Shown here piece after piece: positions 42,570 through 52,332 of a DNA stretch of 64,000 bases. The notes under the pieces were generated by a model. That model was given only the letters and a program-made list of their open reading frames with translations, had not been told where the DNA came from and did not search any database. This stretch comes from Colwellia hornerae (GTDB taxonomy: Bacteria > Pseudomonadota > Gammaproteobacteria > Enterobacterales > Alteromonadaceae). The stretch is from NCBI RefSeq assembly GCF_007954355.1, contig NZ_VOLR01000010.1, positions 1 to 64,000 of the forward strand, in the 5' to 3' direction. The position numbers and the translations under genes were made by a program. Positions within the stretch are counted from its first letter, which is position 1. Each line of letters begins with the position of its first letter.

Positions 42570-43090
42570 TGGATAAATTCGACGTTATTATGTGATCACT
42601 GCAACTTAAGTTGAGATTATGTGGCAAGCTGAGATTTTATCTATACTTAAAATAATAATGTCTCGGGTAAAACCACAACGTCCAATCCCTTATATAACAA
42701 TGGTTATCAACGAAATTTTGGCTACCAGCACCATAAATATGTGTTAAATCTCACTGTTTAATATTTATCTAAACGCTAAAAATAAATTAAACTTTTACGA
42801 AAATTAATGCAAACAAACAACTGTAATTATTAAAACACTATAAAATGACTAGTATTTGATTCTGAAACCTACCACTATTTCTTGGAAGACATGATACGAA
42901 CAATACACATAGATATTTTTAGCATTTTTTTGTTCATCTTATGAATCTAAAAGTCATTTTTTAGTCTGTATACTCTAAGGTACTTTCGCCCCCATTGCGA
43001 CATGGAAAGATTATTCTAGTATTATCTAAAGACACCATTTTAATTAAAAAAGAGGGGGTTAATTAGTACAATTAAGCCTTTGATAGTTAA
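42570..43090. other. Gene-poor AT-rich stretch
   Basis: About 520 bases between the fadR promoter region and a sensor-kinase remnant. I see no open frame with a ribosome site, no RNA gene and no clear hairpin. It may be decayed DNA at the edge of the metal-resistance block. Confidence 0.6.
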
Positions 43091-43411
43091 TGTACTTCTT
43101 GCCGAAACCTCCTAGAAAATGCTTTAAAATATAGCATCCAAAAAACACCTATAATAATGGTAATTCAATCGACAGAAAATCATTTAACTATTAATGTTAG
43201 CAATAGTGCCAGTGTGTTATCCGCAGATATTCCCAAGATGACCACGCGTTTTTGGCGCAAAGGAACGACAGAAGGTGCCGGACTTGGCCTGTCTATTGTA
43301 GATACAATAGCTCAAATCTATAAAGGTTCAATTACACTCAAAAATGATAAAAATACTTTCGTCGCTGAGTTTACGATACCTGTAAGGATAATTACATCCC
43401 CCTCAATTTAA
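43091..43411 (+). pseudogene. C-terminal remnant of a sensor histidine kinase
   Basis: The frame after the stop at 43088-43090 reads RNLLENALKYS (the kinase N box), then a short HATPase core with FWRKGTTEGAGLGLSIVDTI (G2 box), and ends at 43411. No HisKA, HAMP or membrane part precedes it, and the first ATG (43157) lies inside the ATPase fold. It is therefore a decayed fragment of about 106 codons, probably of a QseC/PmrB-type kinase. An expressed 84-residue protein from 43157 is unlikely to function. Confidence 0.8.
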
Positions 43412-43753
43412 AATAATTACAGTGCTATGATTATATTTATCAGGATTGTTATTTATAACGTTTATCCGAAGAGTAAATTATCCGTTCATTATATTCGTTA
43501 TCTGATGACACTTTGATCAAAACATTGTTTGTATATCTTCGTTTAGATTAACCGTTAAGTAACGTCTTTATACATTACTCTCTACCCACTGTTGTTGTAT
43601 TACTTAATCTAAATAATGAATACAGTAACATGCACAAGTTACCATTTTGGTTTTAAGTCAAAATATTCACTAACACACCTGAACAAGCGGATATTGTAAT
43701 TGAAAAATAGATTATAATTTGAATATAGGGGATAACCTCTCCCCTTATTTGAT
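43412..43753. other. Intergenic region with no recognised feature
   Basis: Some 340 AT-rich bases between the kinase remnant and the end of the metal-resistance operon. I see no gene, no RNA and no strong terminator, although the operon transcript must end here or in the adjacent bases. Confidence 0.5.
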
Positions 43754-44086
43754 TTAAAACTTCGCTTCAGAATTAACTTTTAATACTTCGCCTGACATTG
43801 TCATCAGAAAATAAATTGTTTTATTTTCTGATTTATTGTTAGCGCTGACAATATAACGGTTAGCTTCTGCTGCATGGAGTTTGAAATCTTCTGAGGTCAA
43901 TTTATTCCAGCTTTCGCTTAATTTTCCAACTTTGAAACCAAAGTCTTTAAAAGTCAGTTTTTGGGTAGCTTTAGCTGCAATTTGTGTTGCTACTTTAGGG
44001 CTTATTTTTCCATGGTCAGTATGCGCGAATGCTGAACTAGTGCTAAATATCAAGCTAATAAATAAGGCTGCTATTAACGTTTTCAT
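43754..44086 (-). CDS. Small periplasmic DUF6488-like protein
   Basis: This 110-residue protein has a signal peptide (about 1-21, ending SSAFAHTDHG). The mature N-terminus H-T-D-H could bind metal. The rest (ATQKLTFKDFGFKVGKLSESWNKL ... ETKTIYFLMTMSGEVLKVN type strands) resembles small PepSY-like periplasmic proteins often found with Czc/HupE genes. I suggest DUF6488 from memory of such neighbourhoods. It is the last gene of the efflux operon, 62 bases after the anchor protein gene. Confidence 0.65.
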   Translation of the reverse strand: MKTLIAALFISLIFSTSSAFAHTDHGKISPKVATQIAAKATQKLTFKDFGFKVGKLSESWNKLTSEDFKLHAAEANRYIVSANNKSENKTIYFLMTMSGEVLKVNSEAKF

Positions 44087-44148
44087 ATTGGTACTCCAGT
44101 TGTTTTAATTAAATTCAAAGTGTGTGTATTTTCTATTATTTGAGGTGA

Positions 44149-44712
44149 TTATTTAAGGCCATGCTTGGTGTATTCACCTTTTACAATAAGTTGAACAGTG
44201 ACTGGAGAGTCAGAGGTGTTTTTCCAATACCAACCATGAGAACCAGTAAATGGTACAGTAAAACTCCCTTTCATTTCATCCAATGTTGCTATTGCATAAC
44301 TTTCAAAATAGCCCGTTGTGTCGCCTTCTGGTTCGCCATGTAAATCAAAATACAATGCTGAACTATCTGTTATCCATTCGTATTCAAGCTTTTGGTATTG
44401 CGCCATGATAAATTTGTATTCAACACCGCGACCAGCAGGAACAATGACTTCAATTGTTTCTGTTGCACCTGTTGATTCTTCTGATGTTTCCTGTGAAGAG
44501 AGTGGAGTAGACGTTTCTGCCTTTATGTTGTGAAAAACGGTTAGCCCAAGTTTATGTCCTAACCCTGTTGGATCAATGTTGTACTCCGCAGGTAATATAA
44601 TTGTAAATAGGGTCACGGCTGCGAATACTAAGCTGAACAGCGTGTATTTGATCAGTGCAGCATTCGTTAACGTGATAGCTTCTGGCATATTTTTTGGATT
44701 GCTTTGTTGCAT
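44149..44712 (-). CDS. Transmembrane anchor protein of metal-efflux operons
   Basis: This 187-residue protein has one N-terminal transmembrane helix (about 19-40: LFSLVFAAVTLFTIILPAEY), a Ser/Thr/Glu-rich linker, and a periplasmic beta-rich domain (EVIVPAGRGVEYKFIMAQYQKLEYEW, FTGSHGWYWKNTSDSPVTVQLIVKGEY). The domain has a GSHGWYW motif. Similar proteins are found beside CzcA and HupE genes and are usually annotated only as transmembrane anchor protein. The function is unknown; a periplasmic metal-handling role is inferred from the operon. Confidence 0.7.
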   Translation of the reverse strand: MQQSNPKNMPEAITLTNAALIKYTLFSLVFAAVTLFTIILPAEYNIDPTGLGHKLGLTVFHNIKAETSTPLSSQETSEESTGATETIEVIVPAGRGVEYKFIMAQYQKLEYEWITDSSALYFDLHGEPEGDTTGYFESYAIATLDEMKGSFTVPFTGSHGWYWKNTSDSPVTVQLIVKGEYTKHGLK

Positions 44713-44770
44713 CGTTTTATCTCTTAAAATAGGTAAAGGTTTATTAAGTAAAATTGATTAAGTTAGCTAT

Positions 44771-45469
44771 TTAGTTAATGAAATAACCTGTTAGTTGAAA
44801 GCCTACCAACATAAATCCTGCACTCATTAACAAACAATTCGTGTTTGTCGCAAATCGATTGAAGCTGCTGTGTTTACGCCAAAAATTAATCACTAAAAGA
44901 ATAAAGGCCAAGGCGGTAAACTGTCCTAACTCAACCCCAACATTAAAGGCAATTAAATTAGTAATTAAGCCGTCATCAGGAAGTTGAAACTCTTGTAACT
45001 TGGTTGCTAAGCCAAAACCATGAAACAGACCAAAAATTAATACAGCAAGCTTTGCATTGGGTGATTTACCAAAGAGTCGATTAAAGCCACCTAAATTATC
45101 AAAACCCTTATAAACCACTGATAGCCCAATAATGGCATCGATTAAATAAGCATTAACTTGTATGTCACTGATCACGCCAAACAATAAGGTTACGCTGTGT
45201 CCTAGGGTAAACATACTGACATACAATAAAACATCACGACTTCTATACAAAAAGAACAACACGCCCACTAAGAACAGTAAATGATCGTAGCCCGTCACCA
45301 TATGTTTAGCGCCAATATACAAAAATGGGATAATCTGTACGCCAGTGTTTTTTAATAAAAATGCTCGCGTACTTTCATCGACACCGTGAGCAAAGACCTC
45401 AATAGGTAACCATATGGCAAGTAAAGCAATAACACTCAACAAGCCATATCGCTGCAAAATATTAGACAT
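44771..45469 (-). CDS. HupE/UreJ-type metal permease
   Basis: This is a membrane protein of 232 residues with about seven hydrophobic segments. The start is set at 45469 (MSNILQRYG), overlapping the czcA stop by 8 bases, so the two genes are translationally coupled; an upstream start at 45550 lies deep in czcA. The N-terminus after the first hydrophobic segment begins AHGVDESTR, and GYDHLLFLVGVLF and LGHSVTL are the HupE/UreJ metal-binding motifs. The family moves nickel or cobalt. Confidence 0.85.
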   Translation of the reverse strand: MSNILQRYGLLSVIALLAIWLPIEVFAHGVDESTRAFLLKNTGVQIIPFLYIGAKHMVTGYDHLLFLVGVLFFLYRSRDVLLYVSMFTLGHSVTLLFGVISDIQVNAYLIDAIIGLSVVYKGFDNLGGFNRLFGKSPNAKLAVLIFGLFHGFGLATKLQEFQLPDDGLITNLIAFNVGVELGQFTALAFILLVINFWRKHSSFNRFATNTNCLLMSAGFMLVGFQLTGYFIN

Positions 45470-48400
45470 TAACGGTTTCCTTTGGGTGAGTTGTTTTAGT
45501 GAAAGTTTTTTTGCTATTGTGTAGTAAACGATACAAAGCAGGTAAAACAAACAATGTTAAAATGGTAGATGAAATAACCCCTCCGATCACCACAGTTGCT
45601 AGTGGACGTTGAACCTCAGAGCCAATACCTGTATTAAGCGCCATAGGCACAAAACCTAATGAAGCAACAAGCGCGGTTGTTAGCACAGGTCGAAGTCTTG
45701 TCAATGCACCTTCAATAATAGCCGTATCTAACGCAGCGCCTTCTCGCCTAAGTTCTCGTATAAATGAGACCATAACCAAGCCATTTAAAATTGCGATGCC
45801 TGATAAGGCGATAAAACCAACAGCGGCTGATATTGAAAAAGGAATATCTCTCAACAATAAAGCAAAAATGCCCCCGGTTAAGGCTAATGGTACACCCGTG
45901 AAAATAATCATAGAATCTTTAAATGAGCCTAAAGCCAAGAAGAGCAAACCAATAATCATCACTAACGTAATAGGAACCACGATAGCTAGGCGCTCTGATG
46001 CGGATTGTAACTTTTGGTAGGTGCCGCCATATTCAATCCAGTAACCCGCAGGTATTTCAACAGACTCATCAATTGACGCTTGAATATCCTGAACAAATGA
46101 GCCTAAATCTCTGCCTCGAACGTTAGCGGTAACAACCACTCTACGTTTGCCATTTTCTCTATTGACTTGGTTTGCGCCCTCAACTAATACCAATTCAGCT
46201 ACCTCCTGTAACGGAACATAACTGTTATCGATCATCTGTATGGGTAAGTAAGCTAAGGCATCAACATCGCTTCTTAGCGCTTCTGGAAGACGTACTACTA
46301 TGTCGGCACGTTGATCGCCTTGATAGAACTTGCCGGCAATGGTGCCACCTAATGCTGTGGAAAGTTGATCTTGTAGTTGTTTCACGCTTATTCCATATTT
46401 TGCTAGCTGGGCAAGTTTTGGATTAATCGTCATTAGAGGTAAACCTGTCGTTCTCTCTACTTGAATATCAGCAATTCCCTCAACATTAATAATAGCTGTG
46501 TTTATGCTCTTTCCTAACGCACCTAATGTCTCAAAGTCATCGCCAAACACTTTGATAGCCAACTCTGCACGAACCCCTGATAACAACTCATTAAAGCGCA
46601 TTTGTATTGGTTGTAAGAATTCATATCGATTACCCGGTATAGGCTCTACTACAGCTGCTAATTCTTCTACAAATTGCGCTTTAGGTTTGTTAGGATTTGG
46701 CCATTCGCTACGAGGTTTTAAGATAATAAAATTATCGGCAACACTGGGTGGTACGGCATCTGTTGCAACATCGGCTGTACCAATTTTTGCAAAGACACGT
46801 TCAACCTCTGGCATTTGATTGATTTTTTCTTCTAAGACTTTTTGTAACGCGACAGCTTGCGATAATGACGTGCCAGGAATACGCAAGGCATGCATGGCGA
46901 TATCACCTTCATCAAGGTTTGGCACAAATTCGCTACCGAGTTTATTGGCAGAAAATCCAGCTAAGCCGACAAGTCCAACAGCGAAAACCACAACAAACCA
47001 GCGAACTTTAAGCGCAAACGTTAAAGAAGGACGATAAAGCGCTAAAGATGATTTTATAATGATATTTTCTTTTTCTTTTACAGGCCCTTTGAACAAAATA
47101 GCAATAGCTGCCGGAACAAAAGTTACTGATAAGAACATTGCACAACATAGCGCTATAACAACGGTTATTGCCATAGGGTGAAACATTTTCCCTTCGACAC
47201 CCGTTAGTGCAAAAATAGGTAAATATACGGCAGTTATAATAAATACGCCAAATAATGCTGGACGGATGACTTCTTTGGTCGCTTCATATACCAGTGCTAA
47301 TCGTTCATTAACAGGCATAGTGCGACCATTGAGCGATGCCGAACTGAGCTTTCTTAGACAATTCTCAACGATGATAATGGCACCATCAACGAGTAGTCCA
47401 AAATCTAACGCCCCTAAACTCATCAGGTTGGCACTTACGCCTACTTGTACCATGCCCGTTACGGTCATTAACATCGCAAATGGGATAACCGCGGCAGTAA
47501 GTAATGCCGCTCTCATATTGCCTAACAATAAAAACAACACGACAATAACTAATAACGCCCCTTCAAAGAGGTTCATCTTTACTGTATCGAGTGTCTTTTC
47601 AACTAAGGTAGTGCGGTCATACACAGCGGTAACGGTAATACCGATGGGTAAACTCGCTTTAACTTCGTCTAACTTTATACCAACCGCTTTAGCAACATTT
47701 CGACTGTTTTCACCAATAAGCATGAAAACGGTACTCATCACAACTTCTCTACCATTTTGGGTTGCAGCACCTGTTCTTAATTCTTTTCCTTCTTGTACTT
47801 TAGCGACATCAGAAATTCGAATTACACTACCTTCAGTGGTCCTAACAGGAATATTAGCGATAGCCTCTAAACTTTCTACCTGTCCGGGAATACGTAATAA
47901 CCATTGAGCGCCATTTTTTTCTATAAACCCAGCACCTTTATTGTCATTATTATTTTCGATTGCTTGAATAATGTCTTGCTGATTAAGACCAAATTCCAGT
48001 AGCTTTTTAGGCTCAAAGGCAACAAGAATTTCACGTTTAAAACCACCAATAGGGTTAACTTCAACCACACCTTCCACTTGCATTAATTGAGGGCGAATAA
48101 TCCAATCATGAACCGTTCTTAAATCTGTCGCTGTTATTAACTTCCCTTCATCATTACGGGCATTAGGCTCTGCATCCACGGTAAACATGAATATTTCACC
48201 TAACCCCGTAGCGATTGGTCCAAGCTCTGGCTCTAATCCAAAAGGTAAATCTGACTTTGCTGAGACTAAGCGTTCATTCACTAATTGTCTGGCAAAGTAA
48301 ATATCAGTATCATCACTAAAAATGGCGGTGACTTGCGATAAACCATAACGTGAAACAGAGCGTGTACTGACTAAATTTGGTAGCCCTGCCAATGCAGTTT

Positions 48401-48608
48401 CTAATGGGTAAGTAACCCGTTGTTCTACTTCAAGCGGCGTATACCCTGCCGCTTCGGTGTTGATCATTACCTGAATGTTGGTGATATCAGGGACGGCATC
48501 AATCGGCAACTTGGTAAAATTCCAAAGACCCAATCCAGCGAAGGCGAGTACCGCCAACATAATAATTGAGTTCCTACGAATAGAAAATCTGAGTAAATAT
48601 TCGAGCAT
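45462..48608 (-). CDS. czcA: CzcA-type heavy-metal RND efflux pump
   Basis: This is the inner-membrane proton-driven pump of a tripartite exporter. At 1048 residues it has twelve transmembrane helices and two large periplasmic loops. TM4 reads DFGLLVDGAIIIVEN (D402, D408, E415), the pattern of the CzcA/CnrA/NccA divalent-cation group (zinc, cobalt, nickel, cadmium) rather than the CusA copper/silver pattern. Together with the DmeF-type exporter and HupE nearby, cobalt or nickel is the best guess, zinc or cadmium the alternatives. It lies 58 bases downstream of czcB. Confidence 0.93.
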   Translation of the reverse strand: MLEYLLRFSIRRNSIIMLAVLAFAGLGLWNFTKLPIDAVPDITNIQVMINTEAAGYTPLEVEQRVTYPLETALAGLPNLVSTRSVSRYGLSQVTAIFSDDTDIYFARQLVNERLVSAKSDLPFGLEPELGPIATGLGEIFMFTVDAEPNARNDEGKLITATDLRTVHDWIIRPQLMQVEGVVEVNPIGGFKREILVAFEPKKLLEFGLNQQDIIQAIENNNDNKGAGFIEKNGAQWLLRIPGQVESLEAIANIPVRTTEGSVIRISDVAKVQEGKELRTGAATQNGREVVMSTVFMLIGENSRNVAKAVGIKLDEVKASLPIGITVTAVYDRTTLVEKTLDTVKMNLFEGALLVIVVLFLLLGNMRAALLTAAVIPFAMLMTVTGMVQVGVSANLMSLGALDFGLLVDGAIIIVENCLRKLSSASLNGRTMPVNERLALVYEATKEVIRPALFGVFIITAVYLPIFALTGVEGKMFHPMAITVVIALCCAMFLSVTFVPAAIAILFKGPVKEKENIIIKSSLALYRPSLTFALKVRWFVVVFAVGLVGLAGFSANKLGSEFVPNLDEGDIAMHALRIPGTSLSQAVALQKVLEEKINQMPEVERVFAKIGTADVATDAVPPSVADNFIILKPRSEWPNPNKPKAQFVEELAAVVEPIPGNRYEFLQPIQMRFNELLSGVRAELAIKVFGDDFETLGALGKSINTAIINVEGIADIQVERTTGLPLMTINPKLAQLAKYGISVKQLQDQLSTALGGTIAGKFYQGDQRADIVVRLPEALRSDVDALAYLPIQMIDNSYVPLQEVAELVLVEGANQVNRENGKRRVVVTANVRGRDLGSFVQDIQASIDESVEIPAGYWIEYGGTYQKLQSASERLAIVVPITLVMIIGLLFLALGSFKDSMIIFTGVPLALTGGIFALLLRDIPFSISAAVGFIALSGIAILNGLVMVSFIRELRREGAALDTAIIEGALTRLRPVLTTALVASLGFVPMALNTGIGSEVQRPLATVVIGGVISSTILTLFVLPALYRLLHNSKKTFTKTTHPKETVNV

Positions 48609-48666
48609 TATCTTTCCTTTAAGGAGTAAACCTTTTTACTAACCATTATAATTAAAAGGGAAACCC

Positions 48667-49902
48667 TTAGTGATCGTGTGATGCGCCAGATTTTTCAACA
48701 TCTGCTTTGAGGATATAGCTATTCTCAGTGACATATTCAGTGCCTACAGATATACCGCCTAACACTTCAATTTCATCACCCACTATGCGGCCTAATTCAA
48801 GCATTCTTACTTCATATTCATTGCCAACCTTGGCATAAACTACGGTAAAATCACGAAAGCTCTGCAATCCGTTACGCTTTACCGCCATCCCTACGTCAAA
48901 TGAGCCAATTTCAATCTTTGCCGTCACAAAAGAGCCTTCAGATAATAAGGAATCACTATTGTTTACTAAGACACGAAATAGCTTCGCCTGATCATTCCTA
49001 ACTTTTAATACTCGGCTATCAATTCTAGTTGTGTACTGTTCTTCAACACCATTAATGTTAAGCGTTGTTTTTGCGCCAATAGCTACTTTAGCTAAATCCA
49101 AAGGAAAAACGGCTAGCTCAGCAACTAAGGTTTCATCATTAGTCACCGCAAGTAATATTCGGCCTTTAGATTGCTCACCAGAAGTCACGTTAACCGCACT
49201 GACAATACCTTTTTGAGCTGATTTTACCTGATAAGATTGCAAACTTTCATTACTTTCCAGCGTGAGTAACAATTGACCTTTCTTAATTACATCACCTAGC
49301 TTGACGTGAACTTTTTTAACCAAGCCATCGAATCGAGCATAAACATTACTGGTAGCATCGGCTGGTAACGTTAACTTTCCAAACACTTCAATGCTTTCAT
49401 GGAATGTTGATGGCCCGACAACTTCAGTACTAATTTCCATTGCCTGTGCAATTTTCTCATCAATACTTGTTCGACCTTCAAAATTGTCATATTGCCAACT
49501 GTAAGTTTTGCCCTGATATTTAGCCGTTAGAGAGACAATAAATGAGTGAGGTTCGTAGATAACCATATCACCACGAAGATACTGGCCTTCTTGAAAAAAA
49601 TTGATGTCATCGATACCATCGCCTAGTCGGGTCAATTTTACATTTAGCTCTACTTTCGCAGGGTCGATAGCTTTTCCACCCTCAGTTGCCCACACACGAA
49701 ACTCAGGCGGCACTCCTGTTTCAAAAATAGAGAGTTCAATGGCAAAGTTATCTTTTTTCAACATACGCCCACGATTCGGCCCTTTCTCTGGCTCGGCTTC
49801 TTCTACCTTTTGCTCTGAAACAGCAAAGCTAGAGAAACTTGTACTTAAGCTAACAAAGCACAGTGTGCTTATTAATGTTAATATTTTAAATGTTGATTTC
49901 AT
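48667..49902 (-). CDS. czcB: CzcB-type periplasmic adaptor (membrane fusion protein)
   Basis: This 411-residue adaptor links the RND pump to the outer-membrane channel. It has a signal peptide (about 1-28), then an extra N-terminal beta domain before the adaptor core (GPNRGRMLKKDNFAIELSIFETGVPPEFRVWA) as in CzcB rather than minimal MFPs. Lipoyl halves follow around ARFDGLVKKVHVKLGDVIKKGQLLLTLES, then beta-barrel and membrane-proximal domains. The C-terminus ends ASHDH, a possible metal-binding tail. The start overlaps the czcC region's end by only a few bases of spacing. Confidence 0.9.
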   Translation of the reverse strand: MKSTFKILTLISTLCFVSLSTSFSSFAVSEQKVEEAEPEKGPNRGRMLKKDNFAIELSIFETGVPPEFRVWATEGGKAIDPAKVELNVKLTRLGDGIDDINFFQEGQYLRGDMVIYEPHSFIVSLTAKYQGKTYSWQYDNFEGRTSIDEKIAQAMEISTEVVGPSTFHESIEVFGKLTLPADATSNVYARFDGLVKKVHVKLGDVIKKGQLLLTLESNESLQSYQVKSAQKGIVSAVNVTSGEQSKGRILLAVTNDETLVAELAVFPLDLAKVAIGAKTTLNINGVEEQYTTRIDSRVLKVRNDQAKLFRVLVNNSDSLLSEGSFVTAKIEIGSFDVGMAVKRNGLQSFRDFTVVYAKVGNEYEVRMLELGRIVGDEIEVLGGISVGTEYVTENSYILKADVEKSGASHDH

Positions 49903-49904
49903 GA

Positions 49905-51317
49905 TTATTTCTCGTTATTTTTTTCAATAGAATGCGCGTTAAAAGGTGCATTAGCGTTTTTATTAATGGCAAATAGGGATGCACCCGTTAATCGCTCTAT
50001 TTCAATATTGTTTAAATGGGCATTTTGATAAGCAGCAATCAAGTCTGACTGTGCATCTAATAATTCTTGTTGAGTATTGGTCCACTCGGTATAGCTATAT
50101 CGGCCAATCTTGTAAGCTTTTTCAGCCTCAACAAAAGCTTGTTCAAGCACAGGTATCAGGTTTTTAGTCATAGCATCAATGACATGTTGGCTGTGTTTCA
50201 TTTGTTCAATAAGCACATACAACTGTGTATTCAATTGATGAACAAGTGCTTGTGACGCTGTTTCTAGTTCGCTTTGGGAAGCACGTAGCGCATTTATTTT
50301 CCCTTGATTTTGATTGTTATCACCAAAAGGTATTGAAATTCCAGCGACTAAACCAAAATCATCGGTTGTTTCGTAACGTCTTAATCCCGTTGTAAATTTC
50401 CATAGGGGTTTAGTTTCAATACGAGCAAGTTCAATTTCAGACTGAGCAATTCGCTGTTTTGTAGCGAAAAGACTGACCGAAGGCAGTTGTTTTAGATGAG
50501 TAAATAATGAATCAACATCGGAGCTATTGGTTAAAGGTAAGTGGGGTAACGATAATAATGAGCCAATGATGTTAGTTTCTTTATGTTGCTCGCTTTGCCC
50601 TTGTCCTTGCCACTGCGCTAATAACTGATATTTACTGGCATCTACTTCATGAGTTAAGTCTTCAACAACTAATTCTCGTTTAGCGACTTCAGCTTGTGAT
50701 TTTAGTTTATCAACTAAAGAAGACTTTCCTGCATTTACACGTTTAGTTACTGCTTCAAATGATTTAACCGCTTGCTTTAAGCTCATTTTTGACAGTTTTA
50801 GTCGCTCTTCATTGACCAATACTTGGATAAAATATTTTGCTGTTTGTGCGGCTAAATCTAGCGCCTTGATTTCTCGCGCGAATGCAACGGTTGCCCCTTG
50901 AATCTTAGCATTTGAAACTCTATTTTTTACTAGCGAGTTATCTAAAACCCATGAGATCGATAGTGTAGATTGAGCACTTTTAAAGCCACTATGATCACCC
51001 GTCCCCATTGCATCCTCAATGGTAAGTCCAATTTCTGGTCTAACCTGAATACCTGCTTGTTGTGCATATCCCTTATAAATATCAGCTTGATTAGCAAATA
51101 TTTTTAGCTCTGGGTGCATATTCATTGTTTGAGATATTGCCGTAGCTAAGTCAACTGATTTCAGGGGGCTGTCTTCTGAGTGTGCATAACCTGAGAGGGT
51201 TGCAGTGATCATCAGCACAGCAGCGCTAAACTTAAAGCTAAACTTTAAATGACACCTTGATAAAAACCGATTGGCGGTCGGTTTTTTATTTGTAAATGAT
51301 TGAGTAAATAGTTTCAT
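49905..51317 (-). CDS. czcC: CzcC-type outer-membrane channel
   Basis: This 470-residue TolC-like protein of the CzcC group has two repeats of the outer-membrane efflux fold. Examples are AISQTMNMHPELKIFANQADIYKG, long coiled-coil helices, and YKIGRYSYTEWTNTQQELLDAQ near the end. The signal peptide is unusual: the hydrophobic core (FSAAVLMITATLSGYA) begins about 30 residues after the called start, giving a long n-region. A terminator-like hairpin (51263-51288) falls inside those first codons. The true start may be downstream, but I see no good ATG there. Confidence 0.88.
   Translation of the reverse strand: MKLFTQSFTNKKPTANRFLSRCHLKFSFKFSAAVLMITATLSGYAHSEDSPLKSVDLATAISQTMNMHPELKIFANQADIYKGYAQQAGIQVRPEIGLTIEDAMGTGDHSGFKSAQSTLSISWVLDNSLVKNRVSNAKIQGATVAFAREIKALDLAAQTAKYFIQVLVNEERLKLSKMSLKQAVKSFEAVTKRVNAGKSSLVDKLKSQAEVAKRELVVEDLTHEVDASKYQLLAQWQGQGQSEQHKETNIIGSLLSLPHLPLTNSSDVDSLFTHLKQLPSVSLFATKQRIAQSEIELARIETKPLWKFTTGLRRYETTDDFGLVAGISIPFGDNNQNQGKINALRASQSELETASQALVHQLNTQLYVLIEQMKHSQHVIDAMTKNLIPVLEQAFVEAEKAYKIGRYSYTEWTNTQQELLDAQSDLIAAYQNAHLNNIEIERLTGASLFAINKNANAPFNAHSIEKNNEK
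51263..51288 (-). terminator. Terminator-like hairpin inside the start of czcC
   Basis: AAAAACCGA / TCGGTTTTT with a 7-base loop, followed by T residues on the minus strand. The stem is identical to that of the dmeR terminator at 52764-52788. Its position between the regulator pair and the body of czcC would suit attenuation of the efflux operon. Confidence 0.5.
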
Positions 51318-51363
51318 TATTATTACCTTGGAGTAAGCCTTAAATTATTATTTTAATGATGCT

Positions 51364-52332
51364 TTAATGATCGAAAAGCGTTTCAATAGCGTGATGGAGG
51401 CTATCTACTGATGTCATTGATATGACGGCTAATAGTATTATTGTCAGTAAAACCAATTTCATTGGAAAAGCTTTGAGTTGAGTCTCATTGAGCAACTCTA
51501 CTACTCTTTGTTCAATGGATTGGCGACAAAAGTGAACGAGTAATTCACTTTTGAACTGTTCATGTATGGAATATTTAGCCGCTAACTTAGTAAATCTCAC
51601 TAACGTACTAGCAACATTGTGCGCCTGTTGTTGAGTTTTTACGAAGAAAGAATCAGCCGCTTGCTCCATGGTAATTGCCATCATCGATTTCAATATTTGT
51701 TTAACATTAGGTGAAAAATAAGAAGACAATAATGAAAATACCCACTTTTTCAGCGGGTCAGCATAGTGTAAATGAGCAAGTTCATGTTGAATAATTATTT
51801 CAATGTCATCTGAATCTAGTTGCTCCATCAAGCCTGTAGATATAAAACACGATGGTTTAATTAATCCACCTGTAAATGCTGTCGGGATTGATGAATCTAT
51901 TATAAAGACGTTCTCACTCTTCTTTGTCGCTAAAGTGCGTAACAAAATTATTTGATAGTGATTTTTGTAAGCGACAACTAGGCTTCGAACAGCAATAGTA
52001 AGACTGAAGCCGATGAAGAGAAGTAAACTAATACTATGCCAGCTTAAAAAATAATAAATATTAGGATGATGCCAGTGAGCTAATTCAGTTAGCCATACAA
52101 ACATTGCCCCTGATTGAAAAAGAGGGCTAAATAACAGCGTTACAGATAGCGCAATAATCCAAGGTGAAAGCACACATAACCAGAGTAACGATTTACGGGT
52201 AGACACAGTGTAACGTTGAATTTTATTTTTTACCGACCAAAAAGCAAGCGAAACAAGACTATTGGCAACGATAAAAGCTAATACGGCAATCGTGAGTAAA
52301 TTAAATGCTAACGCCCAATGACCAAAAATCAT
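51364..52332 (-). CDS. M56-family membrane peptidase (BlaR1-like, no sensor domain)
   Basis: This 322-residue protein has about four N-terminal transmembrane helices, the M56 zinc motif HELAH at 183-187 (IIIQHELAHLHYADPLKKW), and a last hydrophobic segment (KLVLLTIILLAVISM). Unlike BlaR1/MecR1 it has no extracellular penicillin-binding sensor. It overlaps the BlaI-like gene by 4 bases, and family precedent is that it cleaves that repressor upon a signal. Placed directly before czcCBA, the signal is presumably metal or envelope stress rather than a beta-lactam; this is inference. Confidence 0.85.
   Translation of the reverse strand: MIFGHWALAFNLLTIAVLAFIVANSLVSLAFWSVKNKIQRYTVSTRKSLLWLCVLSPWIIALSVTLLFSPLFQSGAMFVWLTELAHWHHPNIYYFLSWHSISLLLFIGFSLTIAVRSLVVAYKNHYQIILLRTLATKKSENVFIIDSSIPTAFTGGLIKPSCFISTGLMEQLDSDDIEIIIQHELAHLHYADPLKKWVFSLLSSYFSPNVKQILKSMMAITMEQAADSFFVKTQQQAHNVASTLVRFTKLAAKYSIHEQFKSELLVHFCRQSIEQRVVELLNETQLKAFPMKLVLLTIILLAVISMTSVDSLHHAIETLFDH

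Noticed and set aside
45462-48608. CusA (copper/silver) identity for the RND pump
   Set aside because: TM4 has DFGLLVDGAIIIVEN, the CzcA/CnrA pattern, and no copper-specific genes (CusF, CopA, CueR) are adjacent.
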